Counted from the stretch's first letter, positions 18,460 through 28,351 are shown. The stretch is 64,000 bases of DNA from Saprospiraceae bacterium (GCA_016706365.1 JADJJU010000006.1:372001-436000), one strand, 5' to 3'. A program made the numbers and translations. The notes: a model not told the origin generated them from the letters alone.

Positions 18460-20429
18460 TATTGGAGTGATTTTGAATAGGAAATAAAATAATTCATCGA
18501 ATCCGGGTTTCGCATAGAACCTTCATTATAATCAGTGTTTCGGGATCTGCCCAGAAGTATTTTTTTGACAGGCGCTTCCATCTTTTTGCCACTGATGGTA
18601 TAAGGAATTTCTTCAACCTGAATCACTTCATCCGGCACATGTCGTGGACTGCATTGGCCCCGAAGCATTTTTTTTATTTTAAGTACGAGTTCTTCTTGCA
18701 AGATTCCGTTTTCCAGTAACTGAACGAATAAGGGCATAAAATGGCGGCCTTCGCTCAACTCTAAGTTTACAATAAGACTATCTTTGATTTCAGGTATTTG
18801 ATCCAACACTCTGTAAATTTCACTGGTACCGATCCGCACTCCCTGCCGGTTCAGGGTGGCATCAGATCTGCCATATATAATTAATGAATTCCTTGAAGTG
18901 ATTTTCACCCAATCACCATGACGCCATTTACCCGGGTACTCCTCAAAATAGGAGGCTTGATATTTTTCGAAATTTTCGTCGTTCCAGAATTTGACTGGCA
19001 TACAAGGCATTGGTTTTTCTATCACCATCTCTCCTACTGCTTCAGTTAATTTATTACTGTCATCATCCAGGGCATATAAAGCACAGCCAAGCGCTCTGCA
19101 TTGAATTTCACCCAGATAAACAGGAAGCATAGGATTTCCACCCACAAATGCGGTGCAAACATCTGTTCCACCACTCATACTACTCAGCCAAATATCAGAT
19201 TTGATAAATTCATAAACCCAATCAAATGCTTCTGGTGGCAATGGAGACCCTGTAGAGCCAATAGATCTGAGCGAATTCAAATCAAATTGTTCATTTGGTT
19301 TGATCCCTGATTTCATACAAGCAACAAGAAATGGAGCACTTGTGCCAAAATGAGTGATTTTAATTGCTTCTGTCAATTTCCACAATCGGTTAAGACTGGG
19401 AAATGCAGGACTTCCATCATACAAAACTATTGTTGCACCTGTCAAAAGAGCAGCATGTGTAAAATTCCACATCATCCATCCGGTAGTAGAATACCAGAAA
19501 AAGCGTTCCGCTGGTCTGACATCATTGTGAAAATGCAGATATTTTAAATGCTCAAGGAGCATTCCCCCATGCCCATGAGTAATCGCTTTAGGTGCTCCAG
19601 TTGTTCCTGAAGAATACAATATGAAAATAGGATGGTCAAAAGGTAAAGGTTCAAAAATCAAAGATTTGCCCGAAAATTCGTCCTGAATCTTATCCCAACT
19701 TATCCAGCCCTCATGTACTTCTTCTTCTTCAGGGGGATAAGGAACAAGTACTGCACATTTAAGTGAGTTTAATTTTTCACGTATCTTTTGATTTTCAACG
19801 AACCTTGAGAAATATTTACCTCCATAGAAATATCCTTCACAGGCAATAAACACTATAGGTTCAGTTTGCTCAAATCGATCAATGACACTATCCACACCAA
19901 AATCCTGGGAACAACTCGACCAGACTGCACCCATACTTATAGTAGCCAAATAAGCTACAGAAGCCTGGGGAATATTTGGCAAATAGGCTACAACTCTATC
20001 ACCACTTTTCAGCCCCTGACTTTTTAAAAAATTTGCAAAGGCAGCTACCTTTCCTTCTAAATCAGACCAGGATATTTCTGAAGCCCCATTCCGCTCATCA
20101 GAGTGTATGATGGCCGGATTTTTAGTGTTTTTATTTCTGAAAATATGTTCAGCATAATTAAGAGTGGCTCCTGAAAACCACTTTGTAAAAGGCATTGGAT
20201 CCTTGCTAATTGTTTCCTGTGGTTTTTGATGAAAAATTACATTGAAATAAGCACAAATACTTTCCCAAAAAATAGATGGATGATCTACAGACCATTGCCA
20301 GAGTTCATCATAATTTTTTAACTTTAAGGAATATCGGTCTTTTATCCAATTTTGATATTTAAATAAAGTGCTCGATTGCATCTCATGTGTACCAGGAGTC
20401 CAGAGTAACCGAGGTGTATCTTCTGACAT
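18459..20429 (-). CDS. Acetoacetyl-CoA synthetase
   Basis: Adenylate-forming ligase (656 aa) activating acetoacetate to acetoacetyl-CoA, feeding ketone bodies or PHB breakdown products into acetyl-CoA metabolism. N-terminal ACS-type domain with WFSGATLNYAEHIFR, which is typical of acetoacetate-CoA ligase. P-loop ILYSSGTTGAPKAITHGHGG, adenylation core GSTGSPLPPEAFDWVY, and GRSDATLNRQGVRIGTSEIY ahead of the C-terminal domain with the acylation Lys region ISGKKMEAPVKKIL. Divergent from the aminotransferase gene at 20487. Confidence 0.92.
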   Translation of the reverse strand: MSEDTPRLLWTPGTHEMQSSTLFKYQNWIKDRYSLKLKNYDELWQWSVDHPSIFWESICAYFNVIFHQKPQETISKDPMPFTKWFSGATLNYAEHIFRNKNTKNPAIIHSDERNGASEISWSDLEGKVAAFANFLKSQGLKSGDRVVAYLPNIPQASVAYLATISMGAVWSSCSQDFGVDSVIDRFEQTEPIVFIACEGYFYGGKYFSRFVENQKIREKLNSLKCAVLVPYPPEEEEVHEGWISWDKIQDEFSGKSLIFEPLPFDHPIFILYSSGTTGAPKAITHGHGGMLLEHLKYLHFHNDVRPAERFFWYSTTGWMMWNFTHAALLTGATIVLYDGSPAFPSLNRLWKLTEAIKITHFGTSAPFLVACMKSGIKPNEQFDLNSLRSIGSTGSPLPPEAFDWVYEFIKSDIWLSSMSGGTDVCTAFVGGNPMLPVYLGEIQCRALGCALYALDDDSNKLTEAVGEMVIEKPMPCMPVKFWNDENFEKYQASYFEEYPGKWRHGDWVKITSRNSLIIYGRSDATLNRQGVRIGTSEIYRVLDQIPEIKDSLIVNLELSEGRHFMPLFVQLLENGILQEELVLKIKKMLRGQCSPRHVPDEVIQVEEIPYTISGKKMEAPVKKILLGRSRNTDYNEGSMRNPDSMNYFISYSKSLQ

Positions 20430-20486
20430 ATGATGATTTTATGATCAAAATTTGATTAATTCACACCCGAAAGTAAAAAAGTCCTG

Positions 20487-21332
20487 ATGGACAACCTAAT
20501 TAACTACAACGGAACTGTATTAAAATCGGCTGAACTCTTTTTGTCTCCGGATAATCGGGGCTTTTCGTTTGGCGATGGATTTTTTGAAAGTATTCTGGTA
20601 ATAGCAGGATCAATACCGCTGTGGAGTTATCATCTGGACAGAATAAAAAGAAGCGCAGACATCCTTCATTTCAATACAGAAAATATTTTCACTGATGAGA
20701 TGCTTCAAATCGAACTTGCCAAAATCGTGCCTGTAAAAGGCATTTTCAGGGTAAAACTAAGCATATTCAGAGTTAGTTCCGGTAAATATTTACCTGACTC
20801 AAATGATATTCAATTCCTCATTCAAGTCTTTCCTGCTAATACACCTATGCAATATGCTGAGGGTCATAACTTGTCAATTGGAAGATCATATAAAGTTTAT
20901 AATTCAGATGCAGGGGCCTGGAAGCAAGTCAAGAGTCTTAGTGCATTACCCTATGTAATCGCATCGATGGAGGCAAAACAAGCAGGTTTTGAAGACGTAT
21001 TAATTTTAACTAAATCCGGCCAGATATCAGAAAGCACGAACAGCAACGTGTTTGTAATAAAGGGAAATAGAATTTTCACCCCTGTCATCCAAACAGGTTG
21101 TGTAAATGGAGTATTTAGACAATATTTGTTTCAGTTCCTGAGCCAAAAAGGCATGGAGATCATTGAAAATGATCTATTTTGGGCAGAAATTGAGAAAGTT
21201 GATGAATTATTTTTGACCAATGCAATACAATGGATACGTCCTGTGACAAAAGTGCCGTATCAGTATTTGGGCGAAAATAGAATGACACAAAAAATCATAA
21301 AAATGGTCCGGCAGGACTTGTTGAAAATGTAA
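20487..21332 (+). CDS. Class IV aminotransferase, likely aminodeoxychorismate lyase type
   Basis: PLP enzyme of fold type IV, 281 residues. N-terminal NRGFSFGDGFFESIL, catalytic Lys in KQVKSLSALPY, phosphate-binding Glu in ISESTNSNVFVI. The C-terminal ELFLTNAIQWIRPV pattern is closer to 4-amino-4-deoxychorismate lyase (PabC, folate pathway) than to BCAT (IlvE), but D-amino acid transaminase is also possible. Followed after 3 bp by a biotin carboxylase gene, so they should be cotranscribed; the pairing does not reveal a shared pathway. Confidence 0.82.
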   Translation: MDNLINYNGTVLKSAELFLSPDNRGFSFGDGFFESILVIAGSIPLWSYHLDRIKRSADILHFNTENIFTDEMLQIELAKIVPVKGIFRVKLSIFRVSSGKYLPDSNDIQFLIQVFPANTPMQYAEGHNLSIGRSYKVYNSDAGAWKQVKSLSALPYVIASMEAKQAGFEDVLILTKSGQISESTNSNVFVIKGNRIFTPVIQTGCVNGVFRQYLFQFLSQKGMEIIENDLFWAEIEKVDELFLTNAIQWIRPVTKVPYQYLGENRMTQKIIKMVRQDLLKM

Positions 21333-21335
21333 AAT

Positions 21336-22820
21336 ATGAAGACAATTCACAAAGTATTAATAGCCAACAGGGCTGAAATTGCCTGCAGAATTATCAGTAC
21401 ATTGAAGAAAATGGGAATTAAAAGTGTTGCTGTCTACTCAGAAGCCGATAGATTATCCAGACATGTGAGGATGGCAGATGAAGCTTATTATATAGGTCCT
21501 TCACCCTCCACTCAATCCTATTTGAAAGGAAATGTGATTATTGAAATTGCATTGAAATGTGGAGCAGATGCCATTCACCCGGGATATGGTTTCCTGAGTG
21601 AGAATGCAGAATTCTCAAGAATGGTAATGGCCAGCGGTTTGATATTTGTAGGTCCTTCACCCGAGGCCATGGAACATATGGGGGCTAAAATAGCAGCCAA
21701 AAATACAGCGATAAATGCCGGTGTTCCACTTGTACCCGGTACTACAGAGGCAATGACAGATATTGATGAGGCAATGAAAGTTGCTGCGGACATCGGCTTT
21801 CCAATTTTAGTGAAAGCATCGGCCGGAGGTGGAGGTAAAGGAATGCGAATTGTCAACAATCCAGATGAATTTAAAGAGCAGGCGGCCAGAGCCATCAGTG
21901 AAGCTCAGTCTTCCTTCGGAGACGGATCAGTATTTATTGAGAAATTTGTCACTTCTCCCAAACATATTGAAATTCAAATACTAGCTGATCAGCATGGAAA
22001 TGTTCTGTATCTCTTTGAGCGAGAGTGTTCCGTGCAACGCCGGCACCAGAAAGTAGTAGAAGAAGCTCCTTCCTCAGCTATTACTCCTGAGATCAGGGCA
22101 GCTATGGGCAAATCTGCCGTACAGTTGGCAAAAACCTGCAATTATACAGGAGCTGGTACCGTTGAATTTTTACTGGATCAGGATAAAAATTTCTACTTTC
22201 TGGAAATGAATACCCGACTTCAGGTTGAGCATCCGGTTACAGAATATATAACAGGTCTGGATCTCGTAGAATGGCAAATCAGAATAGCCTCGGGTGAAGC
22301 ATTATCTTTTACTCAGGACTCTCTGAAAATTTCAGGGCATGCAATGGAACTAAGGGTTTGTGCGGAAGATCCGCGCAACAATTTTCTACCGGCTACAGGC
22401 GATATCGAGGAATTTGATATTCCTGAAGGGGATGGAATTAGGGTCGATACCGGATTTTTAAAAGGGGATACTGTACCGGTTTACTATGATTCCATGATTG
22501 CCAAGCTCATCGTTCATGCACCTAACAGGCAAAGTGCCATTGAAAAATTATCTTCTGCCATTTCACAATTCAGGATTGAAGGTATACCCACTACATTAAC
22601 CTTTGGTGGTTTTACCATTAATCATCAGGCATTTAAAGATGGCAGCTTCGATACTAACTTTATTCAAAATTATTACGATGAAGCGCAACTGCTGGATTGG
22701 AAAGAAGAAGAATTAAAGGTGGCAGGAATTGCAGCTACCTATTTTAATGAACAATTAAGCTCCCGTCCTCCAAAGATTCATGGTGCAAGTTCTAATTGGA
22801 AACGGAGAAGCCTCAAGTGA
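21336..22820 (+). CDS. accC: Biotin carboxylase subunit of an acyl-CoA carboxylase
   Basis: ATP-grasp enzyme that carboxylates biotin on a carrier protein, for acetyl-CoA or a related acyl-CoA carboxylase. N-terminal VLIANRAEIACRI, AIHPGYGFLSENAEFS, glycine-rich loop ASAGGGGKGMR, ECSVQRRHQKVVEEAPS, and active-site EMNTRLQVEHPVTE. The C-terminal lobe ends about 45 residues after SFDTNFI, with no biotinyl domain. No BCCP or carboxyltransferase gene is next to it, so acetyl-CoA against propionyl/methylcrotonyl-CoA specificity is open. Lies 3 bp after the class IV aminotransferase. Confidence 0.88.
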   Translation: MKTIHKVLIANRAEIACRIISTLKKMGIKSVAVYSEADRLSRHVRMADEAYYIGPSPSTQSYLKGNVIIEIALKCGADAIHPGYGFLSENAEFSRMVMASGLIFVGPSPEAMEHMGAKIAAKNTAINAGVPLVPGTTEAMTDIDEAMKVAADIGFPILVKASAGGGGKGMRIVNNPDEFKEQAARAISEAQSSFGDGSVFIEKFVTSPKHIEIQILADQHGNVLYLFERECSVQRRHQKVVEEAPSSAITPEIRAAMGKSAVQLAKTCNYTGAGTVEFLLDQDKNFYFLEMNTRLQVEHPVTEYITGLDLVEWQIRIASGEALSFTQDSLKISGHAMELRVCAEDPRNNFLPATGDIEEFDIPEGDGIRVDTGFLKGDTVPVYYDSMIAKLIVHAPNRQSAIEKLSSAISQFRIEGIPTTLTFGGFTINHQAFKDGSFDTNFIQNYYDEAQLLDWKEEELKVAGIAATYFNEQLSSRPPKIHGASSNWKRRSLK

Positions 22821-23064
22821 GTTGAAAGTGAGTTATGATTGATGAAATGGAAACAGCCAGTTATAATGAGGATAAGTGATAAGATGGAACAGCCAGTTAT
22901 GAGTGAAAAGTAATTTTAAAAGCAATATAACCAAAGAGGAAAGCTCTTGGAATTTAGTTAGATGTTTATGTCACCTATACTTAGCATCTTCTCTGTACGC
23001 AAACAGCCTGCAAAAAAGCCTCTCTCGTGTAATATGAATTTGCCTTTAGACTTACGCCTTATTA

Positions 23065-23286
23065 TTAGACATGGAGGGTATGGAAGGAAATAATTTTGCA
23101 GGGAGTGCCCCACATATAGAGGGTAAATACATCTAATTCTATTAATTCTACTTTGACTTTAGCTTTGTCATGCTTCAGTTGTTCCGGCATGTCAATGATT
23201 TCGTATTGTGTACCATCATCGGCAACAATTCCCCAGAATCCTCCTTCTTCTTCAAGATGATGAACCACACCCTTGACTTTTTGCAT
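23065..23286 (-). CDS. Small conserved protein, OB-fold-like
   Basis: 73 residues. The pattern EEEGGFWGIVADDGTQYEII resembles small beta-barrel proteins with the motif GGFxGIVxDDGxxYxPxNLPE, whose function is unknown. No signal peptide. It starts 2 bp after the stop of the S24 regulator gene on the same strand, which strongly suggests one operon. A regulatory or accessory role beside the S24 protein is only an inference. Confidence 0.6.
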   Translation of the reverse strand: MQKVKGVVHHLEEEGGFWGIVADDGTQYEIIDMPEQLKHDKAKVKVELIELDVFTLYMWGTPCKIISFHTLHV

Positions 23287-23288
23287 AA

Positions 23289-24140
23289 TTAGATTTCTTT
23301 TCTAAGAACTATCTTCTCGATGGTAGAATTCAATTTTTTAATCATTTCATTCTGTTCATTGATTGTTTTCATTAATTCAGAAGTGTGTTCTGAATTGATG
23401 TGTTCATCTCTGACAGGAATGGCGGGAGGTTGATGGCAGAATCTGCTTAATCGGGCTCTTACATGCCAAACTTCACGAATGGTGTTGACATTAACCCGAA
23501 TTTGAGGGTAATAATCATTATCTGAATGCAATTCAAGATGGCGATGTTTTCTCAGGTTATTTACAACCCGCTTTACGAGCACATCACCCTGCGTTACGAT
23601 TACATATACATTGTGGTCTTTAATACTTGATTCCCAATGATTGTGCTCGATGTAACTGCAGATTATTTTATCACTATCATTCAGGGATGGTTCCATACTA
23701 TCACCGGCAACATCGAAAGACCTGTGAGTCCCTACTTTAAAAGCATAATCCGGTAAAGTATAAGTTGGTAATTCTTCAACCAACATAGGATCCAACATCT
23801 CCCCTGCATATCCGGCCTGTGCTTTTACAGGGACGTGCATAATTCGTTCATTGTTATCAGAATCAACCAATATTGTCAAAATCCTGCTGCTATCGTGATT
23901 GGCATCATTACAAAAATGCGGACCTACTCCTTTGCAGACAAATATTGGATTGAAATTATAAACTTCAACAGCTTTCTGGAGTAAATCAATAGTGACATTA
24001 CGGTTACCATTTAATACTTCACTGAAACTTTGCGGTAAGTAATCCAATGATAAAGCAAATTGTCTGCTGGACCTTACCAGATTGAGTTGCTTTAGCTGCT
24101 CGAAGCACTCAATAAACCGCTGCGTGACGATATGATTCAT
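23289..24140 (-). CDS. XRE/S24 LexA-like transcriptional regulator
   Basis: 283-residue repressor-like protein. N-terminal helix-turn-helix region (about 15-70; SSRQFALSLDYLPQSFSEVLNG) and a C-terminal S24 peptidase-like domain with the Ser motif VAGDSMEPSL and Lys in QGDVLVKRVV, the catalytic dyad of LexA/CI-type repressors. The last ~35 residues form a coiled coil (SELMKTINEQNEMIKKLNST) not typical of LexA. Possible response to DNA damage is known for the family, not shown here. No prophage genes adjoin it. Upstream region is very AT-rich with a TAACTTTG box. Confidence 0.85.
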   Translation of the reverse strand: MNHIVTQRFIECFEQLKQLNLVRSSRQFALSLDYLPQSFSEVLNGNRNVTIDLLQKAVEVYNFNPIFVCKGVGPHFCNDANHDSSRILTILVDSDNNERIMHVPVKAQAGYAGEMLDPMLVEELPTYTLPDYAFKVGTHRSFDVAGDSMEPSLNDSDKIICSYIEHNHWESSIKDHNVYVIVTQGDVLVKRVVNNLRKHRHLELHSDNDYYPQIRVNVNTIREVWHVRARLSRFCHQPPAIPVRDEHINSEHTSELMKTINEQNEMIKKLNSTIEKIVLRKEI

Positions 24141-24171
24141 AATTGTATTTACACCTTTGAAACGAATGTGA

Positions 24172-24179
24172 CAAAGTTA
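24172..24179 (-). promoter_or_regulatory. -7 box (TAACTTTG) of the S24 regulator operon
   Basis: Minus-strand TAACTTTG matches TAnnTTTG 32 nt before the ATG at 24140. The surrounding 60 bp are highly AT-rich. No operator palindrome could be assigned with confidence. Confidence 0.45.
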
Positions 24180-24249
24180 CAATGTATAAATTATAGTATA
24201 AAATTTTTTAATATGTTTTTTTTATATTTTTTAAACACAGAGCGTGATG

Positions 24250-24281
24250 GAATTCAGAACCTCGAATTCAGAATTTAGAAT
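24250..24281. repeat. Heptanucleotide repeat (GAATTCA)
   Basis: GAATTCA, GAACCTC, GAATTCA, GAATTTA, GAATACA in register in the 166-bp gap between tpiA and the S24 gene. A short related tract (TTAGAATTTAGAATAGG) follows the SDR gene at 9834-9850. Confidence 0.6.
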
Positions 24282-24306
24282 ACAAAGTTCAATAATATTA
24301 AGGCGA

Positions 24307-25071
24307 TCAATGGATTGATTCGGCGATTCGGATGAGTTCAAGGAAATCGCTTGTTTTGAGAGAAGCTCCACCGATTAGTCCTCCATCTACATCTTCCTGT
24401 GAGAATAATTCTTCAGCATTAGCCGGTGAGCAGCTCCCTCCGTAAAGAATATGGATATCATTTGCAATGGCTAAAGTAAAATTGTCAGCGAGCGAAATTC
24501 GTATTTCCTTATGCATTTCCTGCGCCTGAGCAGAACTGGCAGTTTTGCCGGTACCGATTGCCCAAATTGGTTCGTATGCGATAATTATTTTGCGAATCTC
24601 TTCATTGCTCAGTTGAAAAATACTATTTTCCATTTGTTCATTGACATATGCTACATGAGAATCATCTTCCCGGATATCAAGTGGTTCGCCACAACAAAAA
24701 ATAGGTGTTAAACCCTGATCAAGTGCAGATCTAAGCTTTTTGAGTATCAATTCATCAGTTTCCTTAAAATACTGCCGACGCTCTGAATGCCCAAGAATAA
24801 CATACTCAGCACCGGTGGATTGTATCCTGGCTGCCGAAATTTCTCCCGTGAAGGCACCCTGAATTTCATGATGACAATTTTGTGCAGCGATACTAAACTT
24901 TCCATTTAGATGAGTACTTGCAGAAGCCAGATGAATGAATGGCATTCCGACAACTACTTTTGTATGATTCAGTTCAGGCATACTCTCTTTCAAAACTTGA
25001 ATGAATTCAATTCCTTCATTCAAAGTTTTGTTCATTTTCCAGTTTCCTGCTACTATTTTGCTGCGACTCAT
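24307..25071 (-). CDS. tpiA: Triosephosphate isomerase
   Basis: Interconverts glyceraldehyde-3-phosphate and dihydroxyacetone phosphate. N-terminal KIVAGNWKMNK with substrate-binding Asn/Lys, ILGHSERRQYF with the electrophilic His, AYEPIWAIGTGKTAS with the catalytic Glu and flexible loop, and LYGGSCSPANA and GGLIGGASLK for phosphate binding. 254 residues, standard. Starts 13 bp after the stop of the M43 protease gene on the same strand. Confidence 0.96.
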   Translation of the reverse strand: MSRSKIVAGNWKMNKTLNEGIEFIQVLKESMPELNHTKVVVGMPFIHLASASTHLNGKFSIAAQNCHHEIQGAFTGEISAARIQSTGAEYVILGHSERRQYFKETDELILKKLRSALDQGLTPIFCCGEPLDIREDDSHVAYVNEQMENSIFQLSNEEIRKIIIAYEPIWAIGTGKTASSAQAQEMHKEIRISLADNFTLAIANDIHILYGGSCSPANAEELFSQEDVDGGLIGGASLKTSDFLELIRIAESIH

Positions 25072-25084
25072 GATTTTTTTCTTA

Positions 25085-26404
25085 TTAAATCTTAATGAAT
25101 TTTACGGAAAGCTGCATATTAAGTTTATTCGTTGCCTTTAAAATGTAAAGCCCCGGATTCCAATCAGCGAGCGCTAAGGTAATATTCTCCTGTTCAAATG
25201 GGGCACTTTTCAAAGTAAGCATTTCCTTCCCTAAATGGTTATACACTTTCAATTCCGTGATTTCAAAATCACCCTGATAATGGATTTGGAGGGAATTTCT
25301 AACAGGATTTGGATAGATATTTAATGCAAATTCGTTGTTTACAGATGAAGTAGAAGTGTTTAATTCTAACAAACCATTCCTGGGTCCTTCCAATACTCCC
25401 CGCATGATCTCAATTTGTCCTATTGTAAATGCATTCTGGCAAGCCTGATCAGAGTAATCCATGTAATTTTCAATCATATCAAGCTCATCATTCAGTTCCT
25501 CATCACAGGTATTTTGATCCGTAACACAATCGTTATTGGATTGTCTGCCCTGATTTGGAGTATCCTCTACTCCATCATCTGCTGAGCAGCTGGATCCTCC
25601 AAAAATGGAACCATCTCCCCATATATGTCTTAGTCCAAGGTAATGCCCCACTTCATGTGTCGTAGTTCTTCCCTGAGGAGAAATGCTTAATCCGGCGGGA
25701 AGTAAAGAGCCCAGAGGATTATTTCTGCCAAAACAACGAAAGTCAATTACTACACCATCCAGTTCAGGTGAACTGGCTGATACACCTGCCGGCCAATGCG
25801 GCAGGTCTGCCGGGGGGTATGCATATCCCAGAATCTGAGCCCCGAGAAAAGGAACTTCCTGAATTTTACAAACCCAAATATTTAATGCAAATGCTGTATT
25901 GGAAGCATCACTTCCACCTGCAGCTGATTGTTTTACTTCATCAGGAAGGGTAATTAAAAATGGAGTAAATGTTGCTGCCGTTTGAACTCTTTTAATTTCA
26001 ATTAATTCAAACTCTATCCCGGCATCTGACTGTCTTTGTTTAAATATTTCCCGGATGTTATTTTTATCAGGATTATTTAGTCTGAAATCCTGATTTAAAA
26101 CTTCTATTTGATTTATTATCAGTGAATCATGAAGGTTTTCTTCCTCATTATTCCAAACGATATGTACTACTACCGGAATACGATAAATGTCATTGTTCCG
26201 GGATTTTAAGCCTAATTGTTTTGCCAATCCAAAGACTTTATCACACTGATCCTTATATCCCGGGTACCTTGTTTCCATTTGGCTCATGTGGATTTCATGG
26301 CCACACATATGGATTAGGGGACTTTCCTGAGCGGAAATTACCGGATTGAAAATTAATATAGCTGAAACAACGCTAAGAATTTGAGTTCTAATTGAATGAA
26401 GCAT
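25085..26404 (-). CDS. M43 cytophagalysin-like metalloprotease, T9SS-sorted
   Basis: Secreted zinc protease of the pappalysin family (M43). The metal site is HEVGHYLGLRHIWGDG (HExxHxxGxxH) followed by the Met-turn region NYMDYSDQACQNAFT. Signal peptide MLHSIRTQILSVVSAILIF ending near VISA. T9SS sorting domain at the end (LNIYPNPVRNSLQIHY ... GLYILKATNKLNMQLSVKFIKI). The frame is open to 26497, but the hydrophobic signal begins at the ATG at 26404, so I start there (439 aa). Exported across the outer membrane, probably to digest external protein. Confidence 0.92.
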   Translation of the reverse strand: MLHSIRTQILSVVSAILIFNPVISAQESPLIHMCGHEIHMSQMETRYPGYKDQCDKVFGLAKQLGLKSRNNDIYRIPVVVHIVWNNEEENLHDSLIINQIEVLNQDFRLNNPDKNNIREIFKQRQSDAGIEFELIEIKRVQTAATFTPFLITLPDEVKQSAAGGSDASNTAFALNIWVCKIQEVPFLGAQILGYAYPPADLPHWPAGVSASSPELDGVVIDFRCFGRNNPLGSLLPAGLSISPQGRTTTHEVGHYLGLRHIWGDGSIFGGSSCSADDGVEDTPNQGRQSNNDCVTDQNTCDEELNDELDMIENYMDYSDQACQNAFTIGQIEIMRGVLEGPRNGLLELNTSTSSVNNEFALNIYPNPVRNSLQIHYQGDFEITELKVYNHLGKEMLTLKSAPFEQENITLALADWNPGLYILKATNKLNMQLSVKFIKI

Positions 26405-26481
26405 GGCGGGACAGATTTTAAGAACAAAATATTTGCACCTAAATTTGATTATTAATTCTGAATTTTTGATCGAAACACAAA

Positions 26482-26513
26482 AAAAACCATCGAACAAAGT
26501 GCTGATGGTTTTT
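26482..26513 (-). terminator. Intrinsic terminator after the T9SS gene at 26534
   Basis: Stem AAAAACCATC / GATGGTTTTT with a 12-nt loop. On the minus strand the right arm is followed by further T residues. It separates the gene at 26534 from the M43 protease gene. Confidence 0.8.
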
Positions 26514-26533
26514 CAAAAGTTTTAGAGATCATA

Positions 26534-28099
26534 TTATTCTTTAACAAATCGAATGGTTCTGATTCCTTCCGGCATTTGTACATTCAACAGATAAAAACCA
26601 CTGGAAAGTTTTGAAACATTAACTTCAAAAGTTGGAGCAGCCAAGTCATATTGTTGATTTTGCATCAATTTTCCATCAAGACTCCACACACTGACATGCA
26701 CATCTCGGACCACAGAATGTTGTGGAAAACTTACAGTAAGATTTTCTTTAACAACAGTAGGATACACATTTATTACATCATCAGATAACAAAGTTTCATT
26801 GATTGATGTCTCAAGTACATCAGATGGGAAAAATACGGTTTTGAAGGACTCATAGTCGGCACCAAAGACATTAGTTTCTGTGTATTCATGTAATTCATCA
26901 TCAGATACAACAAACTCGTATGTTGAAAAATAATTCGAAATCCACTGTCCCTGATCGAAGGAAAAATTCTCGGATTTTGTCAATCCATATTCACCATGTT
27001 CATAGTCAGTTTTGTCCAAAGGAACAGGATCTCCAAGTCCTAAATCATATAAAATCTCTTCAGTAATTAATTGGTCCTCACTGTTATAATAGTAATTAGT
27101 GATCTCGGTATATATAAAATCACCAGTTTCAAAGTAAGAATCCAAAATTGTAAATCTGTCGGATACTTGCTCAAAATTACGCACTTGGGTGCTGTCTACT
27201 AATACATCATCAATATAGCTTGCCTGAACAAATGAAATTGGTTGTGTTTTATACTCTTCATCTGCAACGATAATTTGAATTCCGGTCAATTCTGTTTCGA
27301 CTTCAGTAGAATTACCTCCCAAGGGATTGATGAAGGAGGACGGCATTGAATTATTATACCACTTTATGTTTCTTAAGGTAAATGCAGGAACAGGGTCAGT
27401 TTGCAGCGTATCAGTATTTGGATACCATTGAGTGGCACTAGTGATATTATTGTTACCATCATAAGTAAGGTCTGAAACTCCATAATCAAAAATCCAATTT
27501 TCATTGGTAAGAGTATATGTGTTATATGATGCTACTCTATTTCCTGAACTATATGTAAACTGAACAGAGTCCCCAACATATGTTGTTTCTCCACCTAATA
27601 GGTCAGGACTTTCAAGTATTATAGAAGTTGTATTACCAGCATCATCATAATTGTAGAAGTATAGGAGCACATTCTGTGGTATAATAATTAAAGTAGTTAT
27701 TGTAATCTTCGAAATTCTTCCCTGAGAGTCATAAGTAGGGATGGCCTTTAGATTGTTAACAGGTAATGATCCATCCAAAATTTTCAGATCAATAGCGGTC
27801 ACGATTGCATTGCCACCCACTACATCAAAAGTAAAATAATATTTAATCCCCGGCTCATAAGAGTCTCCTTCTGCAAACTTTGAAAATGTGTGTATGGAAT
27901 CTGACAATGTAGTAAAGTTGGAATTGCGCTGTACACTACTTTCGGCTTTTAATTTAGCAGCAGTAAACGCTTTTAGCAAATGCTTGTCAAAGTATTTCTT
28001 CAGTTTGTGTGATTCCTGTTGATTCAAATGCTGTGCTTGCACCTGGTTGGCCAAGCCCGCAAGAATAAAAAGTGTAAGTATAAAGTATAAAATTTTCAT
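26534..28099 (-). CDS. T9SS-sorted protein with YD-like repeats
   Basis: 521 residues. Signal peptide MKILYFILTLFILAGLANQVQA. The body contains repeated short elements of the type YDSQGRISKI, YDDAGNTTSI, YDGNNNITSA and YNSEDQLITE, similar to the loose YD/RHS-like beta-strand repeats found in many Bacteroidota extracellular proteins. The last ~80 residues are a T9SS sorting domain (VNVYPTVVKENLTVSF ... LSSGFYLLNVQMPEGIRTIRFVKE). Specific function not recognised. Monocistronic: its own terminator lies at 26482. Confidence 0.8.
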   Translation of the reverse strand: MKILYFILTLFILAGLANQVQAQHLNQQESHKLKKYFDKHLLKAFTAAKLKAESSVQRNSNFTTLSDSIHTFSKFAEGDSYEPGIKYYFTFDVVGGNAIVTAIDLKILDGSLPVNNLKAIPTYDSQGRISKITITTLIIIPQNVLLYFYNYDDAGNTTSIILESPDLLGGETTYVGDSVQFTYSSGNRVASYNTYTLTNENWIFDYGVSDLTYDGNNNITSATQWYPNTDTLQTDPVPAFTLRNIKWYNNSMPSSFINPLGGNSTEVETELTGIQIIVADEEYKTQPISFVQASYIDDVLVDSTQVRNFEQVSDRFTILDSYFETGDFIYTEITNYYYNSEDQLITEEILYDLGLGDPVPLDKTDYEHGEYGLTKSENFSFDQGQWISNYFSTYEFVVSDDELHEYTETNVFGADYESFKTVFFPSDVLETSINETLLSDDVINVYPTVVKENLTVSFPQHSVVRDVHVSVWSLDGKLMQNQQYDLAAPTFEVNVSKLSSGFYLLNVQMPEGIRTIRFVKE

Positions 28100-28351
28100 G
28101 GGGATTTGTTTTTAATTTATAATGAATCCGGGGTAAAATTACTATTTAATTCTATTCTACTAATTACTCCGTAAACATAAATTGGTTTGCTTAAGGAACT
28201 TTAACATTTGCCAAATCTTAATAAGGATACATAGTTTTGTATGTTCAATAGCCCAATTTCAAAAAGAGCAGCTCAAAATTAGGCTCAGGAGCTCTTCTCT
28301 CATTTAATATTGTTTTAATTTGTGCTCACATTCCAGATTTTATCATTCACA

